A stretch of 64,000 nt of DNA, taken from NCBI RefSeq assembly GCF_014698015.1, contig NZ_JACXBS010000001.1:496001-560000 (forward strand), written 5' to 3'. The stretch comes from Kocuria sp. cx-455 (GTDB taxonomy: Bacteria > Actinomycetota > Actinomycetes > Actinomycetales > Micrococcaceae). Positions 1 to 7,787 of the stretch are shown in pieces. The first letter of the stretch is position 1, and each line of letters starts with the position of its first letter. Under the pieces are notes generated by a model. It did not search any database. It saw only the letters and a list, made by a program, of their open reading frames with translations, and was not told the DNA's origin. The translations under genes and the position numbers were made by a program.

Positions 1-125
1 TTCCGCGCTGGATCACGACCCTGGGTGGCTCCTTCGACCACCGGGTGGTGGACGGAGACCTGTCCGCCCGGTTCATGGCGGACGTCGCACGCATCCTGGA
101 GGAACCCGCCCTGCTGCTTGATTGA
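1..125 (+). CDS. 2-oxo acid dehydrogenase E2 (dihydrolipoamide acyltransferase), 3' end only
   Basis: The third forward frame is open from the window edge to TGA at 123-125 and gives about 40 residues ending in LLLD. It contains [10 protein letters not shown], the catalytic motif of the E2 acyltransferase domain; its His carries out acyl transfer from lipoyl to CoA. The following helix ([16 protein letters not shown]) is typical of the last 25 residues of this family. Only the C-terminus is present, so pyruvate, branched-chain and 2-oxoglutarate E2 cannot be told apart. The start and lipoyl domains lie outside the window. Confidence 0.9.
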   Translation, partial: PRWITTLGGSFDHRVVDGDLSARFMADVARILEEPALLLD

Positions 126-140
126 GATCAAGGCACCGCA

Positions 141-818
141 TCAACCCGCCGGAGCGGGAGACTGCTCCGGGTCCCTTGGATGCGCGCGGAAACAACCACG
201 GACGTGGCCGGGTGCCCGTGCGATGCGCTGCAACCAGCGATGGGCAGTGACCGGGCCGATGAGTTTGAAGCCGCGCTCGCGAAAAAGGCCGGAGAGCCTG
301 CGTGACTCGGGCGTGCTGTCGGGCAGGTCCAGGGAGCGCAGCGGAGGATCGGCGGGTGCGGGTACCTGCGCCTCGGCCAACAGCGCCTGCCAGTCCGCGA
401 CCGACCAGTCCTCGCACGCGCGCGCGTTGTGAATGACGGCCTCAATCTTGGCGCGGTTGCGGATGAGCTCCGGGTTGAGGAGCAGATCCTCGACGTCGTC
501 CTCGTCCAGCCGAGCCACCCTGGCCGGCTCCAGATCCGCCATGTACAGATACCACGATGGGTGCCGTCCGGATTGGGACCAGCGGGCCAAACCCGAATCG
601 AGTACTTCCATGCTCAAGGCCTGGAAGTACTGCGCGGAGTTGTCCGGGGGCACCGCCCAGTCGTGGTCGTGATCAAGCAGGGTGCCGGGAGTTGCCACAG
701 CCCATGGGCACCGTGGCTTTCCGTCCGCGCAGCCCACGGCCGCGAACGCCGCGTGCGGGTGATCCTGCGGATCCGAAGGGTCGAACGGGTCGAGTTGGGA
801 ATCGGGGAGTGTGTCCAT
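141..818 (-). CDS. tag: DNA-3-methyladenine glycosylase I
   Basis: Base-excision repair enzyme that removes 3-methyladenine from alkylated DNA. The 225-residue product, starting at MDTLPDSQ, shows the family signatures in order: RCPW near the N-terminus, DHDHDW, LSMEVLDSGL with the catalytic Glu, LIRNRAKIEAVIHNA, and a C-terminal GFKLIGPV followed by GHVRGC. The Cys of RCPW, the His of DHDHDW and the His and Cys of HVRGC (four residues apart) correspond to the zinc ligands of E. coli Tag. The C-terminus carries about 15 extra residues. An upstream in-frame start at 890 would add a poorly conserved leader, so the ATG at 818 is preferred. It stands alone, convergent with the E2 gene, with only 15 bp between the stops. 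Confidence 0.88.
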   Translation of the reverse strand: MDTLPDSQLDPFDPSDPQDHPHAAFAAVGCADGKPRCPWAVATPGTLLDHDHDWAVPPDNSAQYFQALSMEVLDSGLARWSQSGRHPSWYLYMADLEPARVARLDEDDVEDLLLNPELIRNRAKIEAVIHNARACEDWSVADWQALLAEAQVPAPADPPLRSLDLPDSTPESRRLSGLFRERGFKLIGPVTAHRWLQRIARAPGHVRGCFRAHPRDPEQSPAPAG

Positions 819-1012
819 ACGGCACACGCTAGGCAACGGTGGACCGGGACGCCGGAGAGAGTGTCCAAGATCCGGAGAAACACCCGCCACGACCCCCCGG
901 GCGAGGGGTCCGTGCAGTGCGCTCGCCGCGGCGTCGTCGTGCGGGTACGACGCCCGCAGGCCCGTGCGGCTATCCTCCGAGCGGGTGAGCGAAGCGCGGG
1001 ATCCCGGTGGTG

Positions 1013-2029
1013 TTAGAAACGCGAGACCTCGCCGGTGACGTCCGCGATCTCGATCGCGATCGGGTCCTCTTCCTCATTGTCGTTGTCGTGCACGATGAAC
1101 ACGGCCGTGGGATCGCCCTGGGGGAAGGCGCGAATCGTGACCACACCGCACTGGGCGTGGTTAAGAACCTCGGCCAGTTGCTCCGTGGTGGCCTCCAGGA
1201 CCCTGGGTGGCAACGGTTGACCCCGCTCGTCCAGGATGTCCACCGCGACACCGCGGTCGCGGGCCGCGCGGGCGAGCTCCAGGATGTAGGGCGTGGCAAT
1301 GGAACGGCCCCGAATGGTGTCGCGCAGTTGCGCTTCCGTGAGCCGGAACCGGTTGATGTCGTGCTCGGTGATCTCGGACGGGTCGTAGGCAATGCGTTCG
1401 AGCAGCCCGCCGGCCAACCGGCGAACGTCCTGAACGCGCTGGTAGGAAGCGTTCTTGGTGTTCTGCTCGGCCTCGTCGCTACTGCGGGCGGTGACCAGCA
1501 TGCTCTGGATCTCCCGGTTGCGTTGGGTGAACCGCATGAACTCCCGGTACCCCATCCACGTGGCCAACAACAACCCCAAAGTCGTTACGGGGTAACTTTC
1601 GGTGGGGACCAGAGTGTCACGGAACACGGCCCACCGGCCCAGGGACATGAGGCTGACGGCCACCCATAACAGCACCGCCCACCAGATCCTTCGCCGCAAA
1701 CACAGAAAGGAAATCATGACCGTGAAACCCATGGCGAACCACGGGCTCTGGCCGGCAATGGGCACCGCTATCGTCGCGGCGTAGCCCCGTTCGGCCGCGA
1801 GCGAGAAGAACAGGACGGCAAGCACAGTGGAAAGCAGCGGTAACTGCCGGGTGGTCCACCGGGGGAGCGTAATGATCACCGCGGCCGCCGTGTAGAGCAC
1901 GAGCGAGACCACCATGGTGGTGGGATCCTCGGCCGACGTCAGCTCCGCCACCCCGACGACGAGGGAGACACCGAAACCCATGATGGCCAGCGCCGTGAGG
2001 AATTTTTGACTGAGCCCGAAATTTTTCAC
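1013..2029 (-). CDS. Membrane protein with histidine-kinase-like but degenerate C-terminal domain
   Basis: The 338-residue product has about six predicted membrane helices in its first half (FLTALAIMGFGVSLVVGV, MVVSLVLYTAAAVIITL and further segments) and then a cytoplasmic domain. The cytoplasmic part resembles a dimerisation helix plus a stunted ATPase fold (VLEATTEQLAEVLNHAQCGVVTIRAF), but there is no clear phospho-acceptor His and no N-box or G-box, so it is probably not an active kinase. The GTG at 2029 overlaps the stop of the upstream kinase gene as GTGA, which argues for translational coupling and for this start over the one at 2050. It is the last gene of a three-gene operon. It may be an accessory sensor or modulator of the kinase; this is inferred from context only. 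Confidence 0.6.
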   Translation of the reverse strand: MKNFGLSQKFLTALAIMGFGVSLVVGVAELTSAEDPTTMVVSLVLYTAAAVIITLPRWTTRQLPLLSTVLAVLFFSLAAERGYAATIAVPIAGQSPWFAMGFTVMISFLCLRRRIWWAVLLWVAVSLMSLGRWAVFRDTLVPTESYPVTTLGLLLATWMGYREFMRFTQRNREIQSMLVTARSSDEAEQNTKNASYQRVQDVRRLAGGLLERIAYDPSEITEHDINRFRLTEAQLRDTIRGRSIATPYILELARAARDRGVAVDILDERGQPLPPRVLEATTEQLAEVLNHAQCGVVTIRAFPQGDPTAVFIVHDNDNEEEDPIAIEIADVTGEVSRF

Positions 2030-3333
2030 GACCGCGCATCCTTGGGCCACGTGAGGATGACCTCGGTGCCACGTCCCGGGGCGGAGCGCAGTTGCGCATC
2101 CCCGCCCACCGTTTCAACGTTCTCCACAATGGACACGCGCACGCCCAGGCGTTGGGCGCCCACCTCGTGCAGGGCGAAACCACGGCCCTCGTCACGGACG
2201 GTGAAACGCAAGTAGAAGCCTTCGGGGTTGATGGGGGTGGGTGGGCTCTGCCCACCGTCCATGGATACGTAGGTCACGTCCGCGCCCGAGTGTCGAGCGC
2301 TGTTGGACACCGCCTCGGTGATGGCCTGGGTGAGGCCCTGTGCCACGAACGTGGGAACAAACACGCGTGGCTCACCCACCGGTCGAATGTGGGGGAGGAG
2401 ATTGCTGAAACGCACCCGTGCACGCCAGGGCGAGAGGGACTCCATGATTTCGTCCATGAGTACGTGGACCATGGTGGTGGTCTTGCCCGACAACCGATCG
2501 TTCTCGTGGGCGAGGACCTCCAGAGCGCGGGTGGCCAGTTCCCGAGTTCGTTTGGCCAGCGGTCCCTCCGCGCGAGAGGCGTCCAGCAGCGCGGCCATCA
2601 CGTTGTCGTGGATGAGCCGGTCCACGCGTTCCTGGTCCGCTGTTTCGGAGCGGCTCCGGGTGAGGGCAAGTTCCTGAGAGAGTGCTTCGGTGTAGTCATG
2701 GTCCAGCTTCTCAACCGCTCGCGTGGTCACGACGACCACCAGGATCGAGATGAGGCCGTAGCACACGCGGCCGAACATCACCGCGCCCAGGGAATCGGCG
2801 CGCGAATCCACCGGAATGAGTTGCGTCATGATCAGGCCGTAGGCCAGCTCGACGCCCAGCATGTACACCAGCGCGACCCAGGGGCTCCATGCCAACGTGA
2901 TACTGCAGAGGCTCACAATGATGAACCCGCCGATCCACGGGTACTGCAACAACACCCCGCCGTTCCACGCCAGCGGCAGGGCCAGGACCCCCACTCCAAC
3001 GACGGCGGCCAGGAGCAACGGAATCCAGGGCTGTACCGAATGAATGAGACCGAACACCGCCAGCAGTGCGGCGATGCCCAGGATGGCCGCCAGGAAAAAG
3101 GTGTACCAGGGCGCGAAGAACCCTTGCTGTTGCCAGAGAATGGGCAGGGCTTCAATGAACAACGCCACGGTGAGTAGCGCAAGACCGGTCATCCACAGCC
3201 AATAAGCGCGGTACGAATTGAGACCGAGCTCTTCGGGGGACGTGATGGCCAGGAATTTTCGTCGGCGAAACCGCGTGGGGACCTTGCGATAGGTCCTTAC
3301 TCGGTTTGCTCCGGGGGCGTCGTGTTTAGTCAT
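2026..3333 (-). CDS. Two-component sensor histidine kinase (NarL/DesK-type partner)
   Basis: The 435-residue integral membrane kinase has about six hydrophobic segments (residues 45-205), then a coiled helix and the likely phospho-acceptor in RLIHDNVMAALL (His242). An ATPase domain follows, with an N-box (EAVSNSARHSG, Asn344), a G-box (DEGRGF, 381-386) and a terminal GRGTEVILTWP. The ATG at 3333 is preceded by AAGGTG and starts a basic N-terminus; upstream in-frame codons lack a ribosome site. The response regulator gene lies 31 bp upstream in the same operon. No recognisable extracytoplasmic sensor domain is visible, so the signal is probably sensed within or at the membrane. The stimulus is unknown. 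Confidence 0.82.
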   Translation of the reverse strand: MTKHDAPGANRVRTYRKVPTRFRRRKFLAITSPEELGLNSYRAYWLWMTGLALLTVALFIEALPILWQQQGFFAPWYTFFLAAILGIAALLAVFGLIHSVQPWIPLLLAAVVGVGVLALPLAWNGGVLLQYPWIGGFIIVSLCSITLAWSPWVALVYMLGVELAYGLIMTQLIPVDSRADSLGAVMFGRVCYGLISILVVVVTTRAVEKLDHDYTEALSQELALTRSRSETADQERVDRLIHDNVMAALLDASRAEGPLAKRTRELATRALEVLAHENDRLSGKTTTMVHVLMDEIMESLSPWRARVRFSNLLPHIRPVGEPRVFVPTFVAQGLTQAITEAVSNSARHSGADVTYVSMDGGQSPPTPINPEGFYLRFTVRDEGRGFALHEVGAQRLGVRVSIVENVETVGGDAQLRSAPGRGTEVILTWPKDARS

Positions 3334-3364
3334 TCCGCACCTTAGAGTTAGCGGCGCGGAATCA

Positions 3365-4081
3365 TTACAGGTGCTTTTCGGCCGCGGTGACGTCCGCTTC
3401 CGGTTCGACCAGGCCGTCTTCGATGGCCCTGATGCGTAGGTCGATCTTGGTGGGCGCAGGACGGCCGATGCGCGCATACTTCTCGCGGATCCGGTCGATG
3501 TTGGTCTTCACGGCGGACTGCTTGATACCCATGCGCCGCGCAACCTGGACCTGGGCGAATCCGGAGGCATACAGGCGCAGGGTTTCCTGCTCACGTGGCG
3601 AGAGCGCGGCTCGGGAGAACTCCACGTCTCCGTCGATGGCGGCGGCGAGTTCCTTGGTGATCACGGGCTTGCCGTCCGCGATATTGCGGGCTTCCTCAAT
3701 GGCGTGCTCCAACGGCTCGGACTTTCGGACGAGCCCTAGGGCACCTGCGCGCAGGGCCTCACGGATCAAGCCGGCGTTCTCGCCGATGCTGAAAATCAGC
3801 ACTTTCATGCCAGCGCTGCGGAGCCGTTCCACATTGCCGGCCGGGCGCGAGCGGTCCGCGAGCGACAGGTCCAACAGGACGACGTCGCACTCGATCCTCT
3901 TCGCCCCGTGCGCGGTCAGTGCAGGGTTCTCGGGATCGCGGCCCAATTGGTCCAACAGCGTTGACACGGAACCGGAGGAGCCCACGAGTTTGACGTCCGC
4001 CTGTGATGTCATGGACACCAGGCGGACACCTTCGCGAACCACTTCATGATCGTCGACAATGGCGACAAGAGTGGACGGCAT
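3365..4081 (-). CDS. LuxR/NarL-family response regulator
   Basis: The 238-residue cytoplasmic DNA-binding regulator has an N-terminal receiver domain with the acidic pair in IVDDHEVVREG, the phospho-acceptor Asp in VVLLDLSL and the conserved Lys in GLVRKSE. The C-terminal LuxR-type helix-turn-helix is seen in LSPREQETLRLYASGFAQVQVARRMGIKQSAVKTNIDRI, quoted here only as the region around residues 160-205. The ATG is preceded by GGAGG eight bases upstream. It is the first gene of an operon with the kinase and the kinase-like membrane protein, so it is most likely phosphorylated by that kinase. About 22 extra residues in the receiver (DPENPALTAHGAKRIECD) make it slightly longer than usual. Confidence 0.85.
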   Translation of the reverse strand: MPSTLVAIVDDHEVVREGVRLVSMTSQADVKLVGSSGSVSTLLDQLGRDPENPALTAHGAKRIECDVVLLDLSLADRSRPAGNVERLRSAGMKVLIFSIGENAGLIREALRAGALGLVRKSEPLEHAIEEARNIADGKPVITKELAAAIDGDVEFSRAALSPREQETLRLYASGFAQVQVARRMGIKQSAVKTNIDRIREKYARIGRPAPTKIDLRIRAIEDGLVEPEADVTAAEKHL

Positions 4082-4145
4082 GGATTTGGACCTCCAACTA
4101 CTCCCCAGGAAATTCCGACCCCCGGAACCTCCTACTGTGGCGAGT

Positions 4146-5039
4146 CTAACCGTTAATTACATTCGAATGGGTCCACGTGTCGACTTTCCGGTGATACCGC
4201 ATGCCCCATGTGCCGCCCAGAACGGCCGCGACGAGGTCCAGGACCACCACGGCGGCCAGAGCAACCAGCCCCCAGCCCAGCGTCGGGCCGATCACGGACT
4301 GGGCCGCCAGGCTGTGCGGGGCCAACCCCACGGTGCCGGCCCAGAGCAGCGCCGCCACGGACGCGATCGCGCGAGCCAACAGGGACCACAGCCAGACGCT
4401 GACGCCCTGGGCCACACCCGAGAAACGGGCCATGCGACCGGCCACATAGCCGCCCGCGAGCAGGGCCAGGAACTCGATCACGGCGAACACCGCCAGGGCG
4501 AACCACCCGGACGCGTCCTGAGGGTTGAGCAGGCCGTGGTCGAGAGCGCGGCCGATCCCCTGGGTAGTCTCGATCCCCCACTGGGGGCCGAACAGACCCG
4601 AGGCCACCAGGAGCACTCCGCTCACGGAGAGGGCGGCCAACCAGCCGAAAAGACCGGGCAGCAACTGCATCCCGCCGAATCGCTTCATCTGCGCACCGCG
4701 GAGATTCTCGGTGGTTGGTCTTCCGGCGCCGGAGCCGGATGCCGGCACCGCCGGGCGCACGCTGTCCCACGCCGCGGTCGCGCTGACGCGCTCGCCCTGC
4801 GGGGTCAAGTGGTCGCTGCCGATGGGCTCGGTGACACCGGTGTTCGGATCTGGGCGGTGTAGACGGCCGGAGGCCACGCCGGAACGTGACGATCCGGCGG
4901 CGTCGGCGTGCGGAAGGGGCCTGGTGGTCTCGGCGTCGGCGGAGTCGATGGGTGCGGTGGGCTGCTCGGTCCAGGGAGCGTTGCCGGTGTCCAGGGGGTC
5001 ACGTGAAGCGGAAGAGGGGGTCATGGGGGCTCGATTCAT
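4146..5039 (-). CDS. Membrane protein of unknown function with long disordered N-terminus
   Basis: I do not recognise this 297-residue protein. Residues 1-115 are rich in Pro, Ser, Thr and Ala and look disordered. Residues 120-285 contain four hydrophobic segments (around LLPGLFGWLAALSVSGVLLV, FALAVFAVIEFLALLAGGY, a segment with SVWLWSLLARAIASVAALL, and GWGLVALAAVVVLDLVAAV). The second has a GGYVAGRMARFSG motif of the kind seen in small actinobacterial membrane proteins of the YrzE/TIGR04086 type; this is a weak likeness. The gene lies alone between the regulator operon and an acyl-CoA ligase transcribed divergently. No clear ribosome site distinguishes the ATG at 5039 from the one at 5024. 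Confidence 0.6.
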   Translation of the reverse strand: MNRAPMTPSSASRDPLDTGNAPWTEQPTAPIDSADAETTRPLPHADAAGSSRSGVASGRLHRPDPNTGVTEPIGSDHLTPQGERVSATAAWDSVRPAVPASGSGAGRPTTENLRGAQMKRFGGMQLLPGLFGWLAALSVSGVLLVASGLFGPQWGIETTQGIGRALDHGLLNPQDASGWFALAVFAVIEFLALLAGGYVAGRMARFSGVAQGVSVWLWSLLARAIASVAALLWAGTVGLAPHSLAAQSVIGPTLGWGLVALAAVVVLDLVAAVLGGTWGMRYHRKVDTWTHSNVING

Positions 5040-5165
5040 CCATGGGGGCGCATTATCAACTGCCCGAAGTCTATCGACTCACCGGTTGCCCGCGCGCGGC
5101 CCCGGCGCGGTACCCGATCGTCATCGAGTGTGAGGGCCCACACGGGAACGGGTAACCTCAAAGCC

Positions 5166-6875
5166 ATGCCCAGCGAGACCTCCCGAGATTTTTTGGCAAC
5201 CCGACCGTGGACGCGCAGCTACAGTCCCGACGTCCCCCGCGATCTGTTGCTCCCCGATACCTCTTTGATCCACATGCTCGAGAAATCTGTGGCCCGCCAC
5301 GGCGGGAAGACCGCCCTGGAATTCTTCGGTGCGGGCGTCAGCTACGCGCAACTGGGTGACCAGGTCCAGCGCGCGGCCGAGGGATTGCGCCTCATGGGCG
5401 TGGAGGCCGGTGACCGCGTGGCCATCGTTCTGCCCAACTGCCCGCAACACATCGTGGCGTTTTACGCAGCCATGCGCCTGGGCGCCATTGTGGTCGAGCA
5501 CAACCCGCTTTACACGGCCCCCGAACTCCGGCACCAGTTCGAGGACCACGGTGCTCGAGTCGCCATCGTGTGGGACAAGATCGCCTCGCGGGTCACGTCC
5601 ATGCCCAAGGATCTCAACATTGAACACATTGTGTCCGTGGACATCACGGCCGCAATGCCGCTGCTCATGCGCACCGCACTCCGATTGCCCGTCAAGAAGC
5701 TCAAGCAGCAGCGAGCTGAGCTCACCGAGGCGGCGCCCGGCACCGTGCCGTGGCGCAAGCTGATCAGCGCGGAACCGATTCGCGCGGATCACCGCCGCCC
5801 CTCAGCCGCGGACGTGGCTTTGCTGCAGTACACCTCCGGCACCACCGGTACACCCAAGGGCGCAATGCTCACACACCGGAACCTGGAGTCCAACGCGGTC
5901 ATGGGTCAGCACTGGCTGGGCACCACCTCCGAGGAAGTCGTGTACGGAGTACTGCCGCTGTTTCACGCGTTCGGTCTCACCCTGGGCATGACATTCGCCA
6001 TGTCCCTGGGTGCCAAGCTCGTGCTCTTCCCCACGGTGCGAGCGGATTTGATCCTGAAGGCCATGAGGAAGTCCATGCCCACCGTGTTACCGGCCGTGCC
6101 GCCGGTGTACCAGAAAGTTCTGGATGCGGCGCGGGAACAGGGCAAGGACCTGTCCGGCATTCGCGTAGCGGTCTCCGGGGCCATGACCCTGCCCGTTCCA
6201 TTGGTCAAGGCCTGGGAAGATGCCACGAACGGCATGTTGATCGAGGGTTACGGTCTGACCGAGTGTTCACCCCTGGTCTCCTGCAATCCGCTGAGCGACC
6301 AGCGCACCGCCGGCTCGATCGGTATTCCGTTCCCCAGCACCGACATCCGCTTGGTCGATCCGCAGTCCCGGGAGGATGTGGCCCCGGGTCAGGAGGGTGA
6401 GCTGTGGGTCACGGGCCCTCAGGTCACCCAGGGGTACTGGAAGCGCCCGGAGGAAACGGCCAAGTTGCTCACCGAGGACGGTTGGCTGCGTACCGGGGAC
6501 ATCGTCACCGTGGACGAGCACGGCTTCCTGCGCGTGGTCGATCGCATCAAAGAGGTCATCATCACCGGTGGCTTCAATGTGGCGCCCACGGAAGTGGAAA
6601 CGGCGCTCAAACTTCACGACTCGGTCGAGGATGCCGCGGTGGTGGGCATTCCCAACGACAACGGTAACGAGACCGTGGTGGCCGCGGTAATGCTTGTTCC
6701 CGGGATCTCCCTGGACGAGGAGCAGCTGCGCGATCACTGCTACGACAAGGTCACCCGGTACAAGGTGCCCCGTCGTATCGTGGCCATGGACGAGCTGCCG
6801 CGCACCATGCTGGGTAAAACCCTGCGCCGCGCGGTCAAGGAGAAGATCCTCGAGGAGAGGTTGCTGGAACGCTGA
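5166..6875 (+). CDS. Long-chain-fatty-acid-CoA ligase (FadD-like)
   Basis: AMP-forming acyl-CoA synthetase of 569 residues that activates a carboxylic acid to its CoA thioester. The P-loop-like motif YTSGTTGTPKGAMLTH, the A5 motif GYGLTECSP, the A7/A8 region WLRTGDIVTVDEHGFLRVVDRIKE (hinge) and the terminal catalytic Lys in RTMLGKTLRRAVKE are all intact. The ATG at 5166 begins a conserved-looking leader; an upstream GTG would add 12 unconvincing residues. The sequence pattern is closest to long-chain fatty-acid ligases, but substrate range cannot be read from sequence. It is monocistronic, with a strong hairpin downstream at 6934-6964. Confidence 0.85.
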   Translation: MPSETSRDFLATRPWTRSYSPDVPRDLLLPDTSLIHMLEKSVARHGGKTALEFFGAGVSYAQLGDQVQRAAEGLRLMGVEAGDRVAIVLPNCPQHIVAFYAAMRLGAIVVEHNPLYTAPELRHQFEDHGARVAIVWDKIASRVTSMPKDLNIEHIVSVDITAAMPLLMRTALRLPVKKLKQQRAELTEAAPGTVPWRKLISAEPIRADHRRPSAADVALLQYTSGTTGTPKGAMLTHRNLESNAVMGQHWLGTTSEEVVYGVLPLFHAFGLTLGMTFAMSLGAKLVLFPTVRADLILKAMRKSMPTVLPAVPPVYQKVLDAAREQGKDLSGIRVAVSGAMTLPVPLVKAWEDATNGMLIEGYGLTECSPLVSCNPLSDQRTAGSIGIPFPSTDIRLVDPQSREDVAPGQEGELWVTGPQVTQGYWKRPEETAKLLTEDGWLRTGDIVTVDEHGFLRVVDRIKEVIITGGFNVAPTEVETALKLHDSVEDAAVVGIPNDNGNETVVAAVMLVPGISLDEEQLRDHCYDKVTRYKVPRRIVAMDELPRTMLGKTLRRAVKEKILEERLLER

Positions 6876-6933
6876 GTGCTCCGGGGTCGGGCACGGTTGC
6901 CTCCTTGCCCAGTTCCGGCTCACCACACAGGCC

Positions 6934-6964
6934 GACGCCGCCGCGAGAGTCTGGCGGCGGCGTC
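6934..6964. terminator. Terminator hairpin between convergent genes
   Basis: An 11-bp perfect stem (GACGCCGCCGC / GCGGCGGCGTC) with a 9-base loop lies between the converging acyl-CoA ligase and flavin reductase-like genes. No long T-run follows, so efficiency is uncertain, but the symmetry would serve both strands. Confidence 0.6.
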
Positions 6965-6992
6965 GTCCGTCAGTGCGCGGTCCGTCGGCGCG

Positions 6993-7634
6993 TCAGGCGG
7001 GATCGCCGTCGGTGTGATTCTTGCTGGCGTCGTACGGGATGCGCCGGATCGATCGAATCTCGCCCAGGCCGGCCCATTCGTCGTGACCCAGGCGGGCAAT
7101 CGGATCCAGCGCCCGCGCCACTGGCCCCCGCTCGCCCAGCGCGCTCGGGTTCACGGCCACGTGCGTGACCTCACCGAAAACCACGTACCCGTTTCCCACC
7201 CGCAGGGGCTCCCCATGCAGGGTGCATTCCATACTCGCCGGCGATTCCGCCACGCGCGGCGCCGCAACCGTGCGGGAGGGTTCCCTGGTGAGACCGGCTC
7301 GGTCGAACTCGCTGACATCGGGTGGGTAATCGGTCCCCGTGGCATTGATTTTCTCGAAGAGCGCCACGGGGGTGTGGTTGACCACGAACTCCCGGGTCTC
7401 CAACACATTGCGCAGGGTGTCCTTCACCCCGGTGGAGACGAACTGAATAATGGTCGGGTCTGAGGAAACCATGGTGAAGTACGAGTGGGGCGAGAGATTG
7501 TCCACGCCGGCGGCCGAACGGGTGGAAATCCACGCAATGGGGCGGGGGATCACCAAGGATTTGACCGTGGCCGCCCATGAGCCCTGGGCGGTGGGGGTCA
7601 GCTCTTTCTTGGCCTGGGGAGTCTGGTCGGTCAT
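6993..7634 (-). CDS. Flavin reductase-like (FMN-binding split-barrel) domain protein
   Basis: The 213-residue protein resembles the flavin reductase-like domain family: KSLVIPRPIAWISTRSAAGVDNL near residue 20, then SYFTMVSSDPTIIQFV and a conserved NHTPVALFEKIN stretch. Members bind FMN and either reduce flavin or act as oxidoreductases on small molecules. The ATG at 7634 (MTDQTPQ) is chosen because upstream in-frame sequence is not protein-like; ATG at 7643 is the alternative. It is divergent from an acyl-CoA ligase gene, with which it shares a 153-bp control region, suggesting a common substrate pathway, possibly an aromatic or fatty acid. The exact reaction is unknown. Confidence 0.75.
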   Translation of the reverse strand: MTDQTPQAKKELTPTAQGSWAATVKSLVIPRPIAWISTRSAAGVDNLSPHSYFTMVSSDPTIIQFVSTGVKDTLRNVLETREFVVNHTPVALFEKINATGTDYPPDVSEFDRAGLTREPSRTVAAPRVAESPASMECTLHGEPLRVGNGYVVFGEVTHVAVNPSALGERGPVARALDPIARLGHDEWAGLGEIRSIRRIPYDASKNHTDGDPA

Positions 7635-7787
7635 GGCCACCATTGCATCACGCGAGGGCGTGGATTGACACAAGAGATCGTGTGCCATCAATAACTGTTG
7701 ACAACCACAATGATTGACGATTCCATGGTTTGCACGTGACATTCGTCGCAGTGCTGCGCTCCCTCGGGGGAGCTGAGGAGGAAAACC

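Noticed and set aside
7644-7787. Possible TTGACA promoter and partial palindromes between the flavin reductase-like and acyl-CoA synthetase genes
   Set aside because: No -10 box at proper spacing from TTGACA (7698-7703) and no convincing symmetric operator.
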